NCBI RefSeq assembly: GCF_005877885.1
Contig: NZ_VCHY01000001.1
Location: forward strand, 372,001 to 436,000
DNA: 64,000 bases
From: Labilibacter sediminis
Lineage (GTDB): Bacteria > Bacteroidota > Bacteroidia > Bacteroidales > Marinilabiliaceae
Direction of reading: 5' to 3'
Position numbers and translations under genes: made by a program. Below are positions 29,204 through 39,400 of the stretch, piece by piece. A model generated the notes under the pieces. That model had not been told where the DNA came from, made no database searches, and saw only the letters and a program-made list of their open reading frames with translations. Positions within the stretch are counted from its first letter, which is position 1. Each line of letters opens with the position of its first letter.

Positions 29204-30715
29204 TTAACTAAAGGCCAGCCACGAACTTGAATCCTGGTAATCTTCTATAGCAGATATCTTATTCTGAAATTTATATGAACTCACCAACATAGTAACATCT
29301 TGCTTTAGCATCTCTAAACTATTGGCGATTAAATCAGGCCTAAAACCTTTTACACCCATATTAACCATTAAATTGGCCGACACCACGCGACTAACTATCT
29401 TTCCCAAATCAACACTTTTACGTTGGATAGATTTGATGTCTACAGAAAAATCGATCAGGTTCCTGAACTGATCTGCAACAAGACTGGTCAATTTATATCC
29501 CGACAAAAAGGACAAAAGATTCATATCCTTTTGACGCACCATTAGCTTTGTCACCAAATCAGATATTTGTGTGTATAGCATATCATTTGATCCTTCAAAA
29601 ATTTGAAATGGTCGGGAATCAATAATTCCTCGTGAGCTAACATTTTCGGCCTTATAACCATTGGCTCCTTTTAACTGAGTAGTAATCTGCGCCGACTCCT
29701 GCATCAGGTCAGTCACAAAGGCTTTCATACTATTGGCCTCTACTGCATCCCCTGCTAAATTATTCTCAATGCCGGCATGCTCTGCGCTCCTTGTACACAT
29801 GGCCGAACAAATGGTAAATGCACTCTGAATTTTTGAAATCTGATGTTGAACCTGATCAAGAGTGATCAGCGGTTTACCTCCGATTATACGCGATTTACAA
29901 TGCGCTATGGCTTCATCAAGCATACGACGAATGAATCCCATTCCCATTCCTGGAAACTGATAGCGACTGCGGTGCAGTAAATCCATCATCAAATTTAAAC
30001 CTGTAGACTCTGGTTTTAACTTAAAGGCTTCAGGAATTTGTACATCAACGATATTCTTTCCGTACGGTATTGGATATAAACCTAGATTATTATAATATTC
30101 TTCTACATGAATTTGTTGGTTCGGTTGCTGAACATCGCATATAAAAAAATCGATATCTCTTGCCAACTTACCATTTTCATTTGCTTTACGCGAAGTAATT
30201 AACCAATAATCTGCCAAGCCGGTTAGTCCCTGCCAATGCTTAACGCCTTTAACATGATAGTTTGAACCATTCTTTACATTAGAAGTTTGCATGCCCAAAG
30301 CATCGCTACCATAATCCGGCTCTGTAATCATTAAGCCACCCATATTTTGTCGGGTTAAAAATCTATGGAAAACACTTTTTTTGGCAGCCTCACCGGCATA
30401 CTTTGCAACAGGCTCTAAAAATAAAGCAATGTTAATTCCAAAAGTTAAGGATAATGGCAAAGATTCATACGAAGCCGCATCCATCATTCCTATACATTCC
30501 TTCATTTTTACTCCTCTCCCTCCATATTCTTTCGGAATTCCTACCGACAGAGGATTTGTAGCCATAATATCTCTTAATACCAAAGAAGGAAAGCCTCGTT
30601 TTTGAATAAACTGTTCAATATTATCTCTTTCATAAAAAACACTTCTTAATGTTTGTTTAAACGAGGTTAGATAATCGGTAAAAGATACTTGTTTTACAAT
30701 ATCGGTTGTAATCAT
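29204..30715 (-). CDS. Acyl-CoA dehydrogenase family protein
   Basis: 503 residues, longer than the ~380-residue short-chain enzymes. The N-terminal helical domain (about 30-120), the FAD-binding LMITEPDYGSDALGMQTS region, the beta domain with GVKHWQGLTGLADYWLIT, and a C-terminal helical domain with GANGYKAENVSSRGIIDSRPFQIFEGSNDMLY are present. The catalytic glutamate is probably in FEGSND. It oxidises acyl-CoA in beta-oxidation or a related branch; substrate not inferable. A palindrome of TetR-operator type lies 36 bases upstream of the start. Confidence 0.9.
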   Translation of the reverse strand: MITTDIVKQVSFTDYLTSFKQTLRSVFYERDNIEQFIQKRGFPSLVLRDIMATNPLSVGIPKEYGGRGVKMKECIGMMDAASYESLPLSLTFGINIALFLEPVAKYAGEAAKKSVFHRFLTRQNMGGLMITEPDYGSDALGMQTSNVKNGSNYHVKGVKHWQGLTGLADYWLITSRKANENGKLARDIDFFICDVQQPNQQIHVEEYYNNLGLYPIPYGKNIVDVQIPEAFKLKPESTGLNLMMDLLHRSRYQFPGMGMGFIRRMLDEAIAHCKSRIIGGKPLITLDQVQHQISKIQSAFTICSAMCTRSAEHAGIENNLAGDAVEANSMKAFVTDLMQESAQITTQLKGANGYKAENVSSRGIIDSRPFQIFEGSNDMLYTQISDLVTKLMVRQKDMNLLSFLSGYKLTSLVADQFRNLIDFSVDIKSIQRKSVDLGKIVSRVVSANLMVNMGVKGFRPDLIANSLEMLKQDVTMLVSSYKFQNKISAIEDYQDSSSWLAFS

Positions 30716-30750
30716 TTATTATGATGTTAAAAGTTAATGCCACATAAATA

Positions 30751-30766
30751 AACCGAACGTTTGGTT
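30751..30766. promoter_or_regulatory. TetR-type operator-like palindrome upstream of acyl-CoA dehydrogenase
   Basis: AACCGAACGTTTGGTT, an inverted repeat with one mismatch, lies 36 bases before the acyl-CoA dehydrogenase start. The form AACCRAACGTTYGGTT is like operators of TetR regulators that control fatty-acid genes. The regulator is not adjacent. Confidence 0.55.
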
Positions 30767-30977
30767 CATAAACATCCTAACAAACCAACATGGCGAATAA
30801 CTGGTCTGTTAACTTAATGATAAGCATGTAGTTTGGAGATAAATAAAGGCAAGAATTTACTTAGTTTGTTTACTTGCTTAGGCTCTATACAACATGGATA
30901 GTAATGTAAAGCATCAGGCATACATATTTGTTCAAAAAAATGCATTTTTCGAACATTACATATACATGTTCAAATTG

Positions 30978-31147
30978 AACCCGCTTTATGCATTAGAAAA
31001 TCTATTACACATTGATATCACTTCAAATCAAGACACTTTGTTGCTTCAATTCAACTCACCAGAACGATGCTATGCCTCGTCTCAGTAAAGCCTTGTTTTA
31101 TCGTGCTTTCAATGTTCATGACGAAGTTCTAATACATAATGCGGGTT
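30978..31147. repeat. Inverted-repeat element family D, copy 1
   Basis: A 170-base element with terminal inverted repeats AACCCGCTTTATGCATTAG / CTAATACATAATGCGGGTT. Other copies are at 39869-40038 and 49781-49952. The element is a long imperfect palindrome able to form one big hairpin. No gene within. Confidence 0.85.
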
Positions 31148-31297
31148 GAACAGAAAATATTCCGTGGAGCACAAAACGTCATTACTTGGTATTCGTTCCG
31201 AACAAACAGGCCATACCACTTATAAAGAAAAAGTTCAGGAACTTAATGGGGCTGGAGGAAATTAATTACAGCCTTTTTTAAGAAATTTAAAACACAA

Positions 31298-31356
31298 AAC
31301 CTCCAGCACTATGATAGGCCCGAATGATAATGAAGTTGCCTAAGTGCTGGAGGTTT
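31298..31356. terminator. Large hairpin downstream of DUF4914 gene
   Basis: AACCTCCAGCACT and AGTGCTGGAGGTTT pair across a loop of about 32 bases, about 80 bases after the DUF4914 stop. It may terminate that gene or be a repeat remnant; the loop is longer than usual. Confidence 0.5.
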
Positions 31357-31436
31357 ATATGTTGTAACCAACCATCTTATTAACATTAAATAAGACGATT
31401 GGTCATCTGTATTTCAAAGCTTTGTAAGCAATATTC

Positions 31437-33365
31437 TTACAAATTCTCTATTGTTTTAAAAGAATACTCGTACTCGAAACTCATTGGTACGATCTTGTTA
31501 TATTCTTCAATAGTTGCGTCATTTAAACAAGCCTCAATAATCTTACGTCCTGTTTCCATTAATCCAGGTTGTAAGTATTGCTTTAACTCTCTTTTGAAGA
31601 ATTCAGTTAATTCAGCAGCACCTGCATCATAACCTTCAACACCAACTTCCGGTTGCTTGTAAACTTTTAATAATTGCTTAGGAATCTTAGCTCCTTCAAT
31701 TGTTAAGTAGTTCAACTCGTAACCTAATAACGGACAACGAGAATCCTGGTATTGATCTTCACGTAATTTAGCAGCACCACGACGAGTCATGTACTCACGC
31801 ATTAATAACTGAGGTTTGAAACCTACTTTCCAAGAACCAATATTTTGGTTAGGAACTAATGTAAATGTAGTACGTGGAGTATCAATGATTTGCTTTAATA
31901 ACATGTTAGCGTGATCCACTTTTTTACCAGTAGCAAATGGCCAGTATGAACCAACACCTTCACTTTGCATAGAACCATCACTTACAATACTTGGGTTTTT
32001 GTGTCCGCGAGGAGCAACTAAACGCCATAACCAAGCTAATGCTGGTGGTAAAATATGGAACATACCCGCAATACCGTATGAAGGCTCACCTTTGGTACAC
32101 TGAGGTGCACGTAAACCGAAACTACGAACGTCTACAGCAACAGGACGGTCAATCACGTTAGGCATAATCTTACGAGGGATTACCACACGTGGGTTTGGAC
32201 ACTTTTTACCTGGCTCATCTTCAATATGATCCCAGATAAGCGCTGTTGAATCCGGATTAGTATCAATATTTAAGAATAATAATGGCTCTTTAGGAGAAAT
32301 ACAAGTTTTCTCTAAAGTTGGATCATCACCATACTGGTTTACAGAGTCAACACGTACAAACCAAGAGTTCTCAGCATCTACAATACGTAGTTTACCATCT
32401 TTCTCCTGAACAGAAGGGTGACAGAAAGCCATATCATCAGCAACAGGACGGAATGCACAAGACTTAGGAATTTCGATGTGCTTAGTTTCACCTGTAACAG
32501 AGTTTTGACCTAATAACACAGCTCCTTCCGGCTCGCGTAAAATGTGTTGGTGTAACTCAGACTTACCACCACCAGAAGCACCTTCGTGCATGAAAGTAGT
32601 GATGTTATCGTAAGGAGAAATAGCTTCTACTGCAGAACAGTGTGCTGTTATCCAACCTTCTTTTTCACCTTGTGTTAATAATACGCCGTAAACACCTTTT
32701 TTAGCAGATGGTCCAGGATATAAATTATAAGAATATAATTCGTGAACTTCTTCAGTACGGTTGTGAACTACAACTTGTTTACCATCAAAGTGAGTGTGAC
32801 GGAAAACCGGAGCCACAAAAATTGATGATTTAATTTCCATACCTGCTTCTAGTTCATCAATCGATTTCATCTCTTGAAGCATAGCTAAACCTAAAGCGAA
32901 GAAACCTGCATTAGCCGGGGCAATAGCAATTCCTAAAGAACCAATTCCGGCACGACCTGCAAAGTAAAAGAATACTGCTAAATCCTGAGACTTCAACCAG
33001 TCAAAAGTTTCTCCCTGGATTTTAGAGAACTCATAACCAAACTTATCAGCAAAACGTACTTTATCGGTTGGTTTATCATCAGCAATAACCATTGTTCCAG
33101 GGTCTCTACGACGCATATATGCCTCAGTATAGTTAGCTGAAATACCATTTTTTACACGATGAACAACAGCCTCTGTATATTCACCTTTACCAGGAACATC
33201 GTATTTTACTTCAAATTCTAAATTTTCCTTGCCGTTAGTGGCAGCATTAGCCAGTTCTTCTGTTGTATTAAAAAAAGAAACACTTTTAGCTTCTTTTAAT
33301 AAATTAGAAACGTTTTCTGGCAAGGCAATGCCCTTTCCATTCAATACCTCAATTAAATCTTTCAT
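31437..33365 (-). CDS. DUF4914 protein with P-loop (PEPCK/HPr-kinase-like)
   Basis: 642 residues, the family's usual ~640. A Walker-A-like motif FMHEGASGGGKSELHQHI sits at about 260-275, the form used by PEPCK and HPr kinase folds. FIIEGA/PRKIMP stretches and many conserved Arg/His (CPNPRVVIPRKIMPNV, RPVAVDVRSFGLRAPQC) suggest a nucleotide-phosphoryl enzyme. I recognise the family as DUF4914 from length and motif; biochemical role is unknown. Upstream is an XRE-cupin regulator gene on the same strand 169 bases away. Confidence 0.78.
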   Translation of the reverse strand: MKDLIEVLNGKGIALPENVSNLLKEAKSVSFFNTTEELANAATNGKENLEFEVKYDVPGKGEYTEAVVHRVKNGISANYTEAYMRRRDPGTMVIADDKPTDKVRFADKFGYEFSKIQGETFDWLKSQDLAVFFYFAGRAGIGSLGIAIAPANAGFFALGLAMLQEMKSIDELEAGMEIKSSIFVAPVFRHTHFDGKQVVVHNRTEEVHELYSYNLYPGPSAKKGVYGVLLTQGEKEGWITAHCSAVEAISPYDNITTFMHEGASGGGKSELHQHILREPEGAVLLGQNSVTGETKHIEIPKSCAFRPVADDMAFCHPSVQEKDGKLRIVDAENSWFVRVDSVNQYGDDPTLEKTCISPKEPLLFLNIDTNPDSTALIWDHIEDEPGKKCPNPRVVIPRKIMPNVIDRPVAVDVRSFGLRAPQCTKGEPSYGIAGMFHILPPALAWLWRLVAPRGHKNPSIVSDGSMQSEGVGSYWPFATGKKVDHANMLLKQIIDTPRTTFTLVPNQNIGSWKVGFKPQLLMREYMTRRGAAKLREDQYQDSRCPLLGYELNYLTIEGAKIPKQLLKVYKQPEVGVEGYDAGAAELTEFFKRELKQYLQPGLMETGRKIIEACLNDATIEEYNKIVPMSFEYEYSFKTIENL

Positions 33366-33534
33366 TGTATAATTGTTATATGGTTTTTATCTGGGTATGT
33401 CTGTAGTCAAAAATTACTCGGCCACAAATATATTAATCCACTTTAAAAATATGAAGTGCTTGATTAATTAAATTAAGTTAAAATTTAAATTCTTAAGTAT
33501 TATTTAATAGAATTTGCCGTTACCCCCATCCTGC

Positions 33535-34077
33535 TCAGGAGGTAGTAACCAACAAAACCCTTGATTCTAAATCAATTGCATTACAAATCTCATAGGGTCT
33601 GTTTGAATTTAAATAAAAGCTATCATTATCAGAAAGCAAATATTTTTTTTCATCCAGCTCTAAACTTACCTCTCCGGACAATACAAACACAAATGTTTGC
33701 CCCGGATGCAAATGTATTACCCCTTCAGAAGTCGCATTGGGCTTGAGTTTAAGCATTAGTGTATCCATGTGCTTATTGGGCCCGTGATTAGAAAGAAGAT
33801 AAGAAGAACACCCTGATTTGTTTTCTTCTACAAAACTAATATCACTATATTTTTTAAGGGGATTATTTGACAATGCTTCATTCTCTCCAATCAACTCACC
33901 TACAGTCGTATGCAAATGATTTGCAATCAACTTTAAGTTGGTGATAGAGGGTAGTGCTTTTGCTTTTTCAATCTGTGAAAGTGCACTGGAGCTAATGCCC
34001 ACCATCTTCGCTAACTCATTGAGCTGCAGATGTAAATCCTCTCTTTTACGTTTAATTCGTTCTCCTAAGCGTTTCAT
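33535..34077 (-). CDS. XRE-family regulator with C-terminal cupin
   Basis: 180 residues. N-terminal HTH (LGERIKRKREDLHLQLNELAKMVGISSSALSQIEKAKALPS, about 3-45) and a C-terminal cupin barrel (about 105-178, LHPGQTFVFVLSGEVSLELDEKKYLLSDNDSFYLNSNRPYE). Such proteins sense small ligands and repress nearby catabolic genes. It lies immediately upstream of the DUF4914 gene on the same strand, so it may regulate it. Ligand unknown. Confidence 0.9.
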   Translation of the reverse strand: MKRLGERIKRKREDLHLQLNELAKMVGISSSALSQIEKAKALPSITNLKLIANHLHTTVGELIGENEALSNNPLKKYSDISFVEENKSGCSSYLLSNHGPNKHMDTLMLKLKPNATSEGVIHLHPGQTFVFVLSGEVSLELDEKKYLLSDNDSFYLNSNRPYEICNAIDLESRVLLVTTS

Positions 34078-34622
34078 GATTTACTTATTCATTTTAACGT
34101 CGCAAAGATACAAAAACACCAAATTATACGCTAAAAGGGTTATTTTTTAAACATTAATTCACTTTTATATACATTTATTTACAACTACACTTCTTATCCT
34201 TGACCAAAACCATGAGAAAAATCAGTTTTCTTCATTAGCCCTCCATTTGCAATTTTTCAGTCTTATACACAAAATGGTTACAAATTATTATTTAAATAGA
34301 ATCCAAAATTAAATTTCAATAGTAAATATTAGCATATCAATATTAATATATCAAATGGTCTTTTGATCAACCAACAGTTAATCTTATTTAAAAATAACGA
34401 GTAAGATTTAATTAATAACCTTGATCTTAAGGCAAAGTTGTCCTAACAATTTCCAGAAAAGCTTATTAACTAATCAACATCCCTCACTATACTGTTTACC
34501 TTTTATGAAAAAATTATAACATGAAACGAACATGAGAATCTAATTATCTAAATTCACACACACTTGGATGATTAAATTCTTTTGAGAGTTCCATCTGGCA
34601 ACTAAAAACAAATTTTAAACAT
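34078..34622. other. AT-rich intergenic region
   Basis: About 545 bases with no convincing gene, hairpin or repeat. It lies upstream of a pseudogene. Confidence 0.45.
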
Positions 34623-34904
34623 ATGAAAGTTTTAATCACCGGTACAACAGGATATATTGGTAAAAGAATATTACTCATCTTGAAGTATAAGGGCTATGAT
34701 GTGATTTACTGCGTAAGAGACAAAAAAAAAATTTCATCCTGAAAGCAGCATTAAAAACAAGATAACAGTATTGTTCAAACAGCAACATTCCGGCCTAAAG
34801 GCTTATTGGGAAGAATTTATTGATATCTTGTACTCTTCTTGCTTGGAATTATTTTTAATGGATTAATTAAACAATTAGGCAAGCCAAATATGGCTCATCA
34901 ATAA
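34623..34904 (+). pseudogene. Internally deleted paralog of the SDR/DUF2867 gene
   Basis: The first ~46 codons match the intact SDR protein at 40187 (MKVLITGTTGYIGKRILLIL versus MKVLLTGATGYIGKRILPIL, then GYDVI, CVRDKKK). Ten A bases at about 34722-34731 add one base relative to the intact copy and shift the frame. About 1.1 kb is then missing, and the text resumes with the intact protein's C-terminus (QTATFRPKGLLGRIY, TGG replaced by TGA stop, then a conserved tail ending in TAA). So it has a frameshift, a deletion and a nonsense change. It is a remnant of a duplication or recombination, not a gene. Confidence 0.9.
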
Positions 34905-34971
34905 AATTGAAGTAGCTAATTGATGCTAAAAATGGATTTAGATATATTTATTTAAGGATTAAAAATCATTC

Positions 34972-35478
34972 ATGGAAACAAATTTAGAATATATCTTAAC
35001 TCATTATAGCAAAGCTGATATGATTGCTCATATTAAATCCCATCCGGAAAAGTTTGAAGAGCTTGTTACTTTGGCTATTTCAGATAAACAACCTTTTTCA
35101 TGGAGAGCTGCATGGCTATTATGGAGTTGTATGGAAAAAAATGACCAGCGAATACATAAATATCTGGATAAGATAATCAACACCATTCCTTCAAAACCGG
35201 ATAACCAGGTAAGGGAATTCTTAATCATTCTGCAGCAAATAGAATTAAGTGATCATGAGGAATCAAGATTATTTGACTTGTGTATTAACATTTGGAAAAA
35301 AACAGACAAACAAGCTTCTGTCAGATATAACGCCTTTAAGTTAATGATAATGATTGCCCAAAAACACGCGGGTTTATTAGGCGAAATAACTTTACTAACA
35401 GAAAGTCAATACACAGACTCCTTATCAAATAACGCGAAAAAATCAATCTTAAAAATGGTAACAGAAATAGAAAAATGA
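34972..35478 (+). CDS. Hypothetical HEAT-like helical protein
   Basis: 168 residues, soluble, no signal peptide or membrane helix. It is made of regular helices of about 15 residues with alternating hydrophobics (FEELVTLAISDKQPFSWRAAWLLWSCMEKNDQRIHKYLDKII), resembling HEAT/ARM repeat proteins. I know no function. It stands alone between the pseudogene and an inverted-repeat element. It could bind protein or DNA, but nothing shows this. Confidence 0.7.
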   Translation: METNLEYILTHYSKADMIAHIKSHPEKFEELVTLAISDKQPFSWRAAWLLWSCMEKNDQRIHKYLDKIINTIPSKPDNQVREFLIILQQIELSDHEESRLFDLCINIWKKTDKQASVRYNAFKLMIMIAQKHAGLLGEITLLTESQYTDSLSNNAKKSILKMVTEIEK

Positions 35479-35497
35479 TAATTTACAGGCTAAGTTT

Positions 35498-35664
35498 TAA
35501 TACCAATTTTATTATGAAGTGAGCTTTAAGAAATTTTAGAATTATTGCTTTAGTGCAAGGCGCAAAATAGAGGCATAGCATAGCTATGGCGATATTTTGT
35601 AACGATGCAGAAAAGCGATAAAATAGAATTATGAAGCTCAGTTCATGGTAATATTGGTATAATA
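35498..35664. repeat. Inverted-repeat element family E
   Basis: About 167 bases starting TAATACCAAT and ending ATTGGTATAATACC. Left TACCAATTTTATTATGAAGT and right-arm complement TACCAATATTACCATGAACT pair, followed by TGAGCTT on both arms. A MITE-like element just after the HEAT-like gene. One copy is seen in the window. Confidence 0.7.
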
Positions 35665-35715
35665 CCTTCAAATAACAATACTGTAAACAAGTAACATCTT
35701 ATTACAACATGTACC

Positions 35716-36135
35716 ATGACTCCCCAATCGAAATACAAAGGTTTAATTGCAGCATGTGGCATGAACTGCGGGTTATGCATTGCCTATTTACGCGATAAGA
35801 AACCTTGCGGTGGATGTTTTAAAAAAGATGATATAAATAAACCTGTACATTGCAGAAGCTGTGCCATAGTAAATTGTGAATCTTTAGCTAAAACAAATTC
35901 AGCATTTTGTTACGAATGCCATAAATTTCCTTGTAGTAAGTTGAAACGTCTGGATACTCGTTATCGAACAAAATATGGAATGAGCATGATTGAAAATTTG
36001 TGTTTCATTAAAGAGAATGGATTACAAAAGTTTCTGGATAACGAAGAAAAAAGATGGTCCTGTAAGGTTTGTGGTACAGGAATATGTGTACATCGCAATT
36101 ATTGCCTGAGTTGCAAAACGCAAATAACAAAGTAG
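35716..36135 (+). CDS. DUF3795 cysteine-rich protein
   Basis: 139 residues with 18 cysteines, mostly in CxxC pairs (GMNCGLCIAYLRDKKPCGGCFKK, CRSCAIVNCESL, CYECHKFPCSKLKRLDTRYR, CKVCGTGICVHR, CLSCK). The start and the LDTRYRTKYG block are typical of DUF3795. The pairs suggest zinc or Fe-S binding. Function is unknown. No partner genes adjoin; it follows a repeat element and precedes a sensor kinase. Confidence 0.88.
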   Translation: MTPQSKYKGLIAACGMNCGLCIAYLRDKKPCGGCFKKDDINKPVHCRSCAIVNCESLAKTNSAFCYECHKFPCSKLKRLDTRYRTKYGMSMIENLCFIKENGLQKFLDNEEKRWSCKVCGTGICVHRNYCLSCKTQITK

Positions 36136-36407
36136 CTCCTTACACTCATCAAATAAGATAAAATCCCAATAAATAACCTTGATTGCCTTAACCATAAACA
36201 GGTATTCCCTCTGGTAGTATTAAAATTTCTTTGGAAAAGTTTGCTATTTATAGAATTTGAAACCCCGGACATGTTCTGACATTGCCGGCGGAATTAAACC
36301 TGTATAAAAGCATAGCAGAACTTATAAATATGTCTAACCGAAGGCCAATGATTATCAAATTAATCGTATATTAATACCATCCTATTTCTAATGAAAAATC
36401 TCATCGC

Positions 36408-39400
36408 ATGAGCAGAATAAGCTTATTAAAATATCTCCTTTTGCTGTTTTGTTTACCCTCCATTTGCTCTTCACAAAACGATATTAATTTTAAGCATTTA
36501 TTAACCAGCGACGGACTTATACAAGGCTATATTCATTGCATGTATCAGGATCATAAAGGATATATTTGGATTGGAACCTTCAGTAACCTGCAGCGCTATA
36601 ATGGTTATAATTTTACCAACTATACCTTTATTCCTGAAGACTCAACTACAATTTCGGCCAACACAGTATACTCCATCGCAGAAGATAGCAACAACAATTT
36701 ATGGCTTGGTACTGAAAGAGGTTTAAACTTGTATTATCCCGAAAGCAACACGTTTAAACGATTTTTGCATCACCCTACTGATTCAAACAGTTTAGGGCAT
36801 AATCATATTAGAAGTATAGTTATTACCAAAAACAACATCATTTGGATTGGAACCTATGGCGGTGGTATTGACAGATTTGACCCGGAAAACGGAATCTTTC
36901 AACATTACAGAAATATTGAAGGAGATTCAACCAGCCTCATTAGCGATATGGTTAACACACTGTTTTTAGACAAAAATGACAGACTGTGGGTGGGAACCGA
37001 AAATGGTGGCTTATCTGTATTTAACAGCGAGCGTAATAACTTTAAAAATTATACCATTATTAAAGACGATCCATACTCTTTAAAAAGTAATATTATTAAT
37101 TCCATTACGCAGGATGAAGATGGCTTGTTTTGGATTGGAACCTGGTATGACGGACTATTCAGTTTTGATAAAAAAAATAACAAATTTACACAATACAAAC
37201 ATAAGCTCAATGACCCGGGCAGCCTACCCTCAAATACCATACGAAAGGTATTAGTTGATCCTTATAATAAACTTTGGCTTGCCTCACATTCCGGCTTAAT
37301 ACTTTTTGATAAGAATACAGGCATTTACAAAAATTTCACAAACATCCCCGAAAACAACAAATCTGTCATCAGTAACACCTTAGCATCATTACTTTATACT
37401 AACGAGGGAATTCTAATGGTCGGTAGTTTTGGCGCAGGGATATCGATGTACGATAAAAATCACAATAAATTTAACGTATACAGTAAAAAATATAAAGACA
37501 ACACCTTGTTATCAAATGTGGTAAGAGACATATATGAAGATACTGACAGTGAAATATGGATTGCTACAGATAATGGAATTAGTATATATAACAGGGTTCA
37601 TGAAAATTACATCCATCTTTTAACCGATGCTGATCCTTTAATTAAAAATTGCAGATATATTTTTAAAGATTCGTTTGGTTATTATTGGATAGGAAACGAT
37701 TTAGGTCTGGTACGTTATACCCCCGATTTAAAATCATACCAAATGATAAATATAGGCAACGGTGTATATGCTATTCATCAAGATTATATGGGTGATCTAT
37801 GGTTTGGAGGATGGAATACCGGCCTGATAAAAATACCTGCAAAACAACTTGTTAAAGATCGCATTAACGAACAAAGCTTTGTATATTATTTTAATGACCC
37901 TTCTGATACAGGCAGTATAAGAAATAACACTATCTGGAAAATATTTGAAGATAAAGAAAAGAATTTATGGATAGGTAACACCTTTGCCGCAGAGATTTTT
38001 GACCGCAAAAACGACAAATTTATTCCTAAATTTGAGAATTACGATGCCATACTTGACATTACGGAAGATGACGAAAATAATATCTGGCTGGCAACAACCG
38101 GGCATGGTGTTTTAAAATACAATAGTAATTCTAAAAAAGTAGATCAATATTCTGTGCCCGAAGGTATGCCAAATAATATTGGTTTAAGTATTATACAGGA
38201 TAATCAAGGCTTATTGTGGATTAGTACAGAAAATGGTCTGGCCAGGTTTAATCCTAAAACCGAATCATTTAAAAACTACAGTAAGGCCGACGGCTTACCC
38301 TCATCTTTTTTATCATTAGGCGGTTATGAAAAACTATCCACCGGCGAACTTGCCTTTGGCTCAGATCACGGATTCTTCATTTTTAACCCTGCAGACTTAA
38401 AAGAAAATACCATCAGACCACAACTGGAACTCACCGATTTTTATATTTATCAGAAATCCGTTACCAAAGAAAATGCCGCAGACTCATCTCATATATTATT
38501 AAATCAGCCTGTTAATCAGATAAAGGAAATAATATTAGATCACACTGATAATATGATTACGTTTGAGTTTACAGCCGTTTCATTTTCATTAACAGAGAAA
38601 ATCAGTTATTCCTATTTCCTTGAAGGATTTGACAAAGGCTGGAATAATGTAGACAACGAACATAAAGCAACATACACCAACCTTTCTCCCGGAAATTATA
38701 ATTTTCGAGTTAAAGCATATAATAATGATGGATATTTAGGAAAAAACGAATTACTAATAAAACTCCTAATTAAGCCACCATACTGGCATACCTGGTGGTT
38801 TAGAGTAATTATTGCTTTGGTATTGTTAATGCTTATTTACCTTGCTTACACACTAAGAGTTAATATTCTGAACACCAAAGAAGTAGAGCTAACACAAAAG
38901 GTTGCCGAACGAACCAGCGAACTGGCAAAAATAAATGAAACTGTTACAGAGCAGAAAGAAGAGTTGGAAGCGCAAACAGAAAGCTTAAAAGATATTAATA
39001 AATCACTGGAGATAAGTAAGAATGATCTCTCAAGACATAAGGAAATACTGGAGGAAAAAGTTAAAGAGCGCACCGAAGAATTGATCATAGCTAAGGAAAG
39101 AGCAGAAGAATCAGACAGACTAAAATCTGCATTTCTGGCAAATATGAGTCACGAAATAAGAACCCCCATGAATGCCATTGTTGGATTCTCTTCCCTGTTG
39201 GAACGACCTGATTTTTCTGACGAAGAGAAAAGCGCTTTTATCGAACAGGTTAAGTCTAATTCAGAATCACTATTGATTTTAATTGATGATATCCTTGATT
39301 TGTCGGCCATGGAAGCCAAAGATCCTGTTATTAATAATGAACTTTTTAATGTAAACTCATTAATGGATGAGTTATGTTCCTATTGGTCACTCAAATCTGA

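Noticed and set aside
30894-31088. 64-codon plus-strand ORF
   Set aside because: Lies largely inside the family D palindromic repeat.
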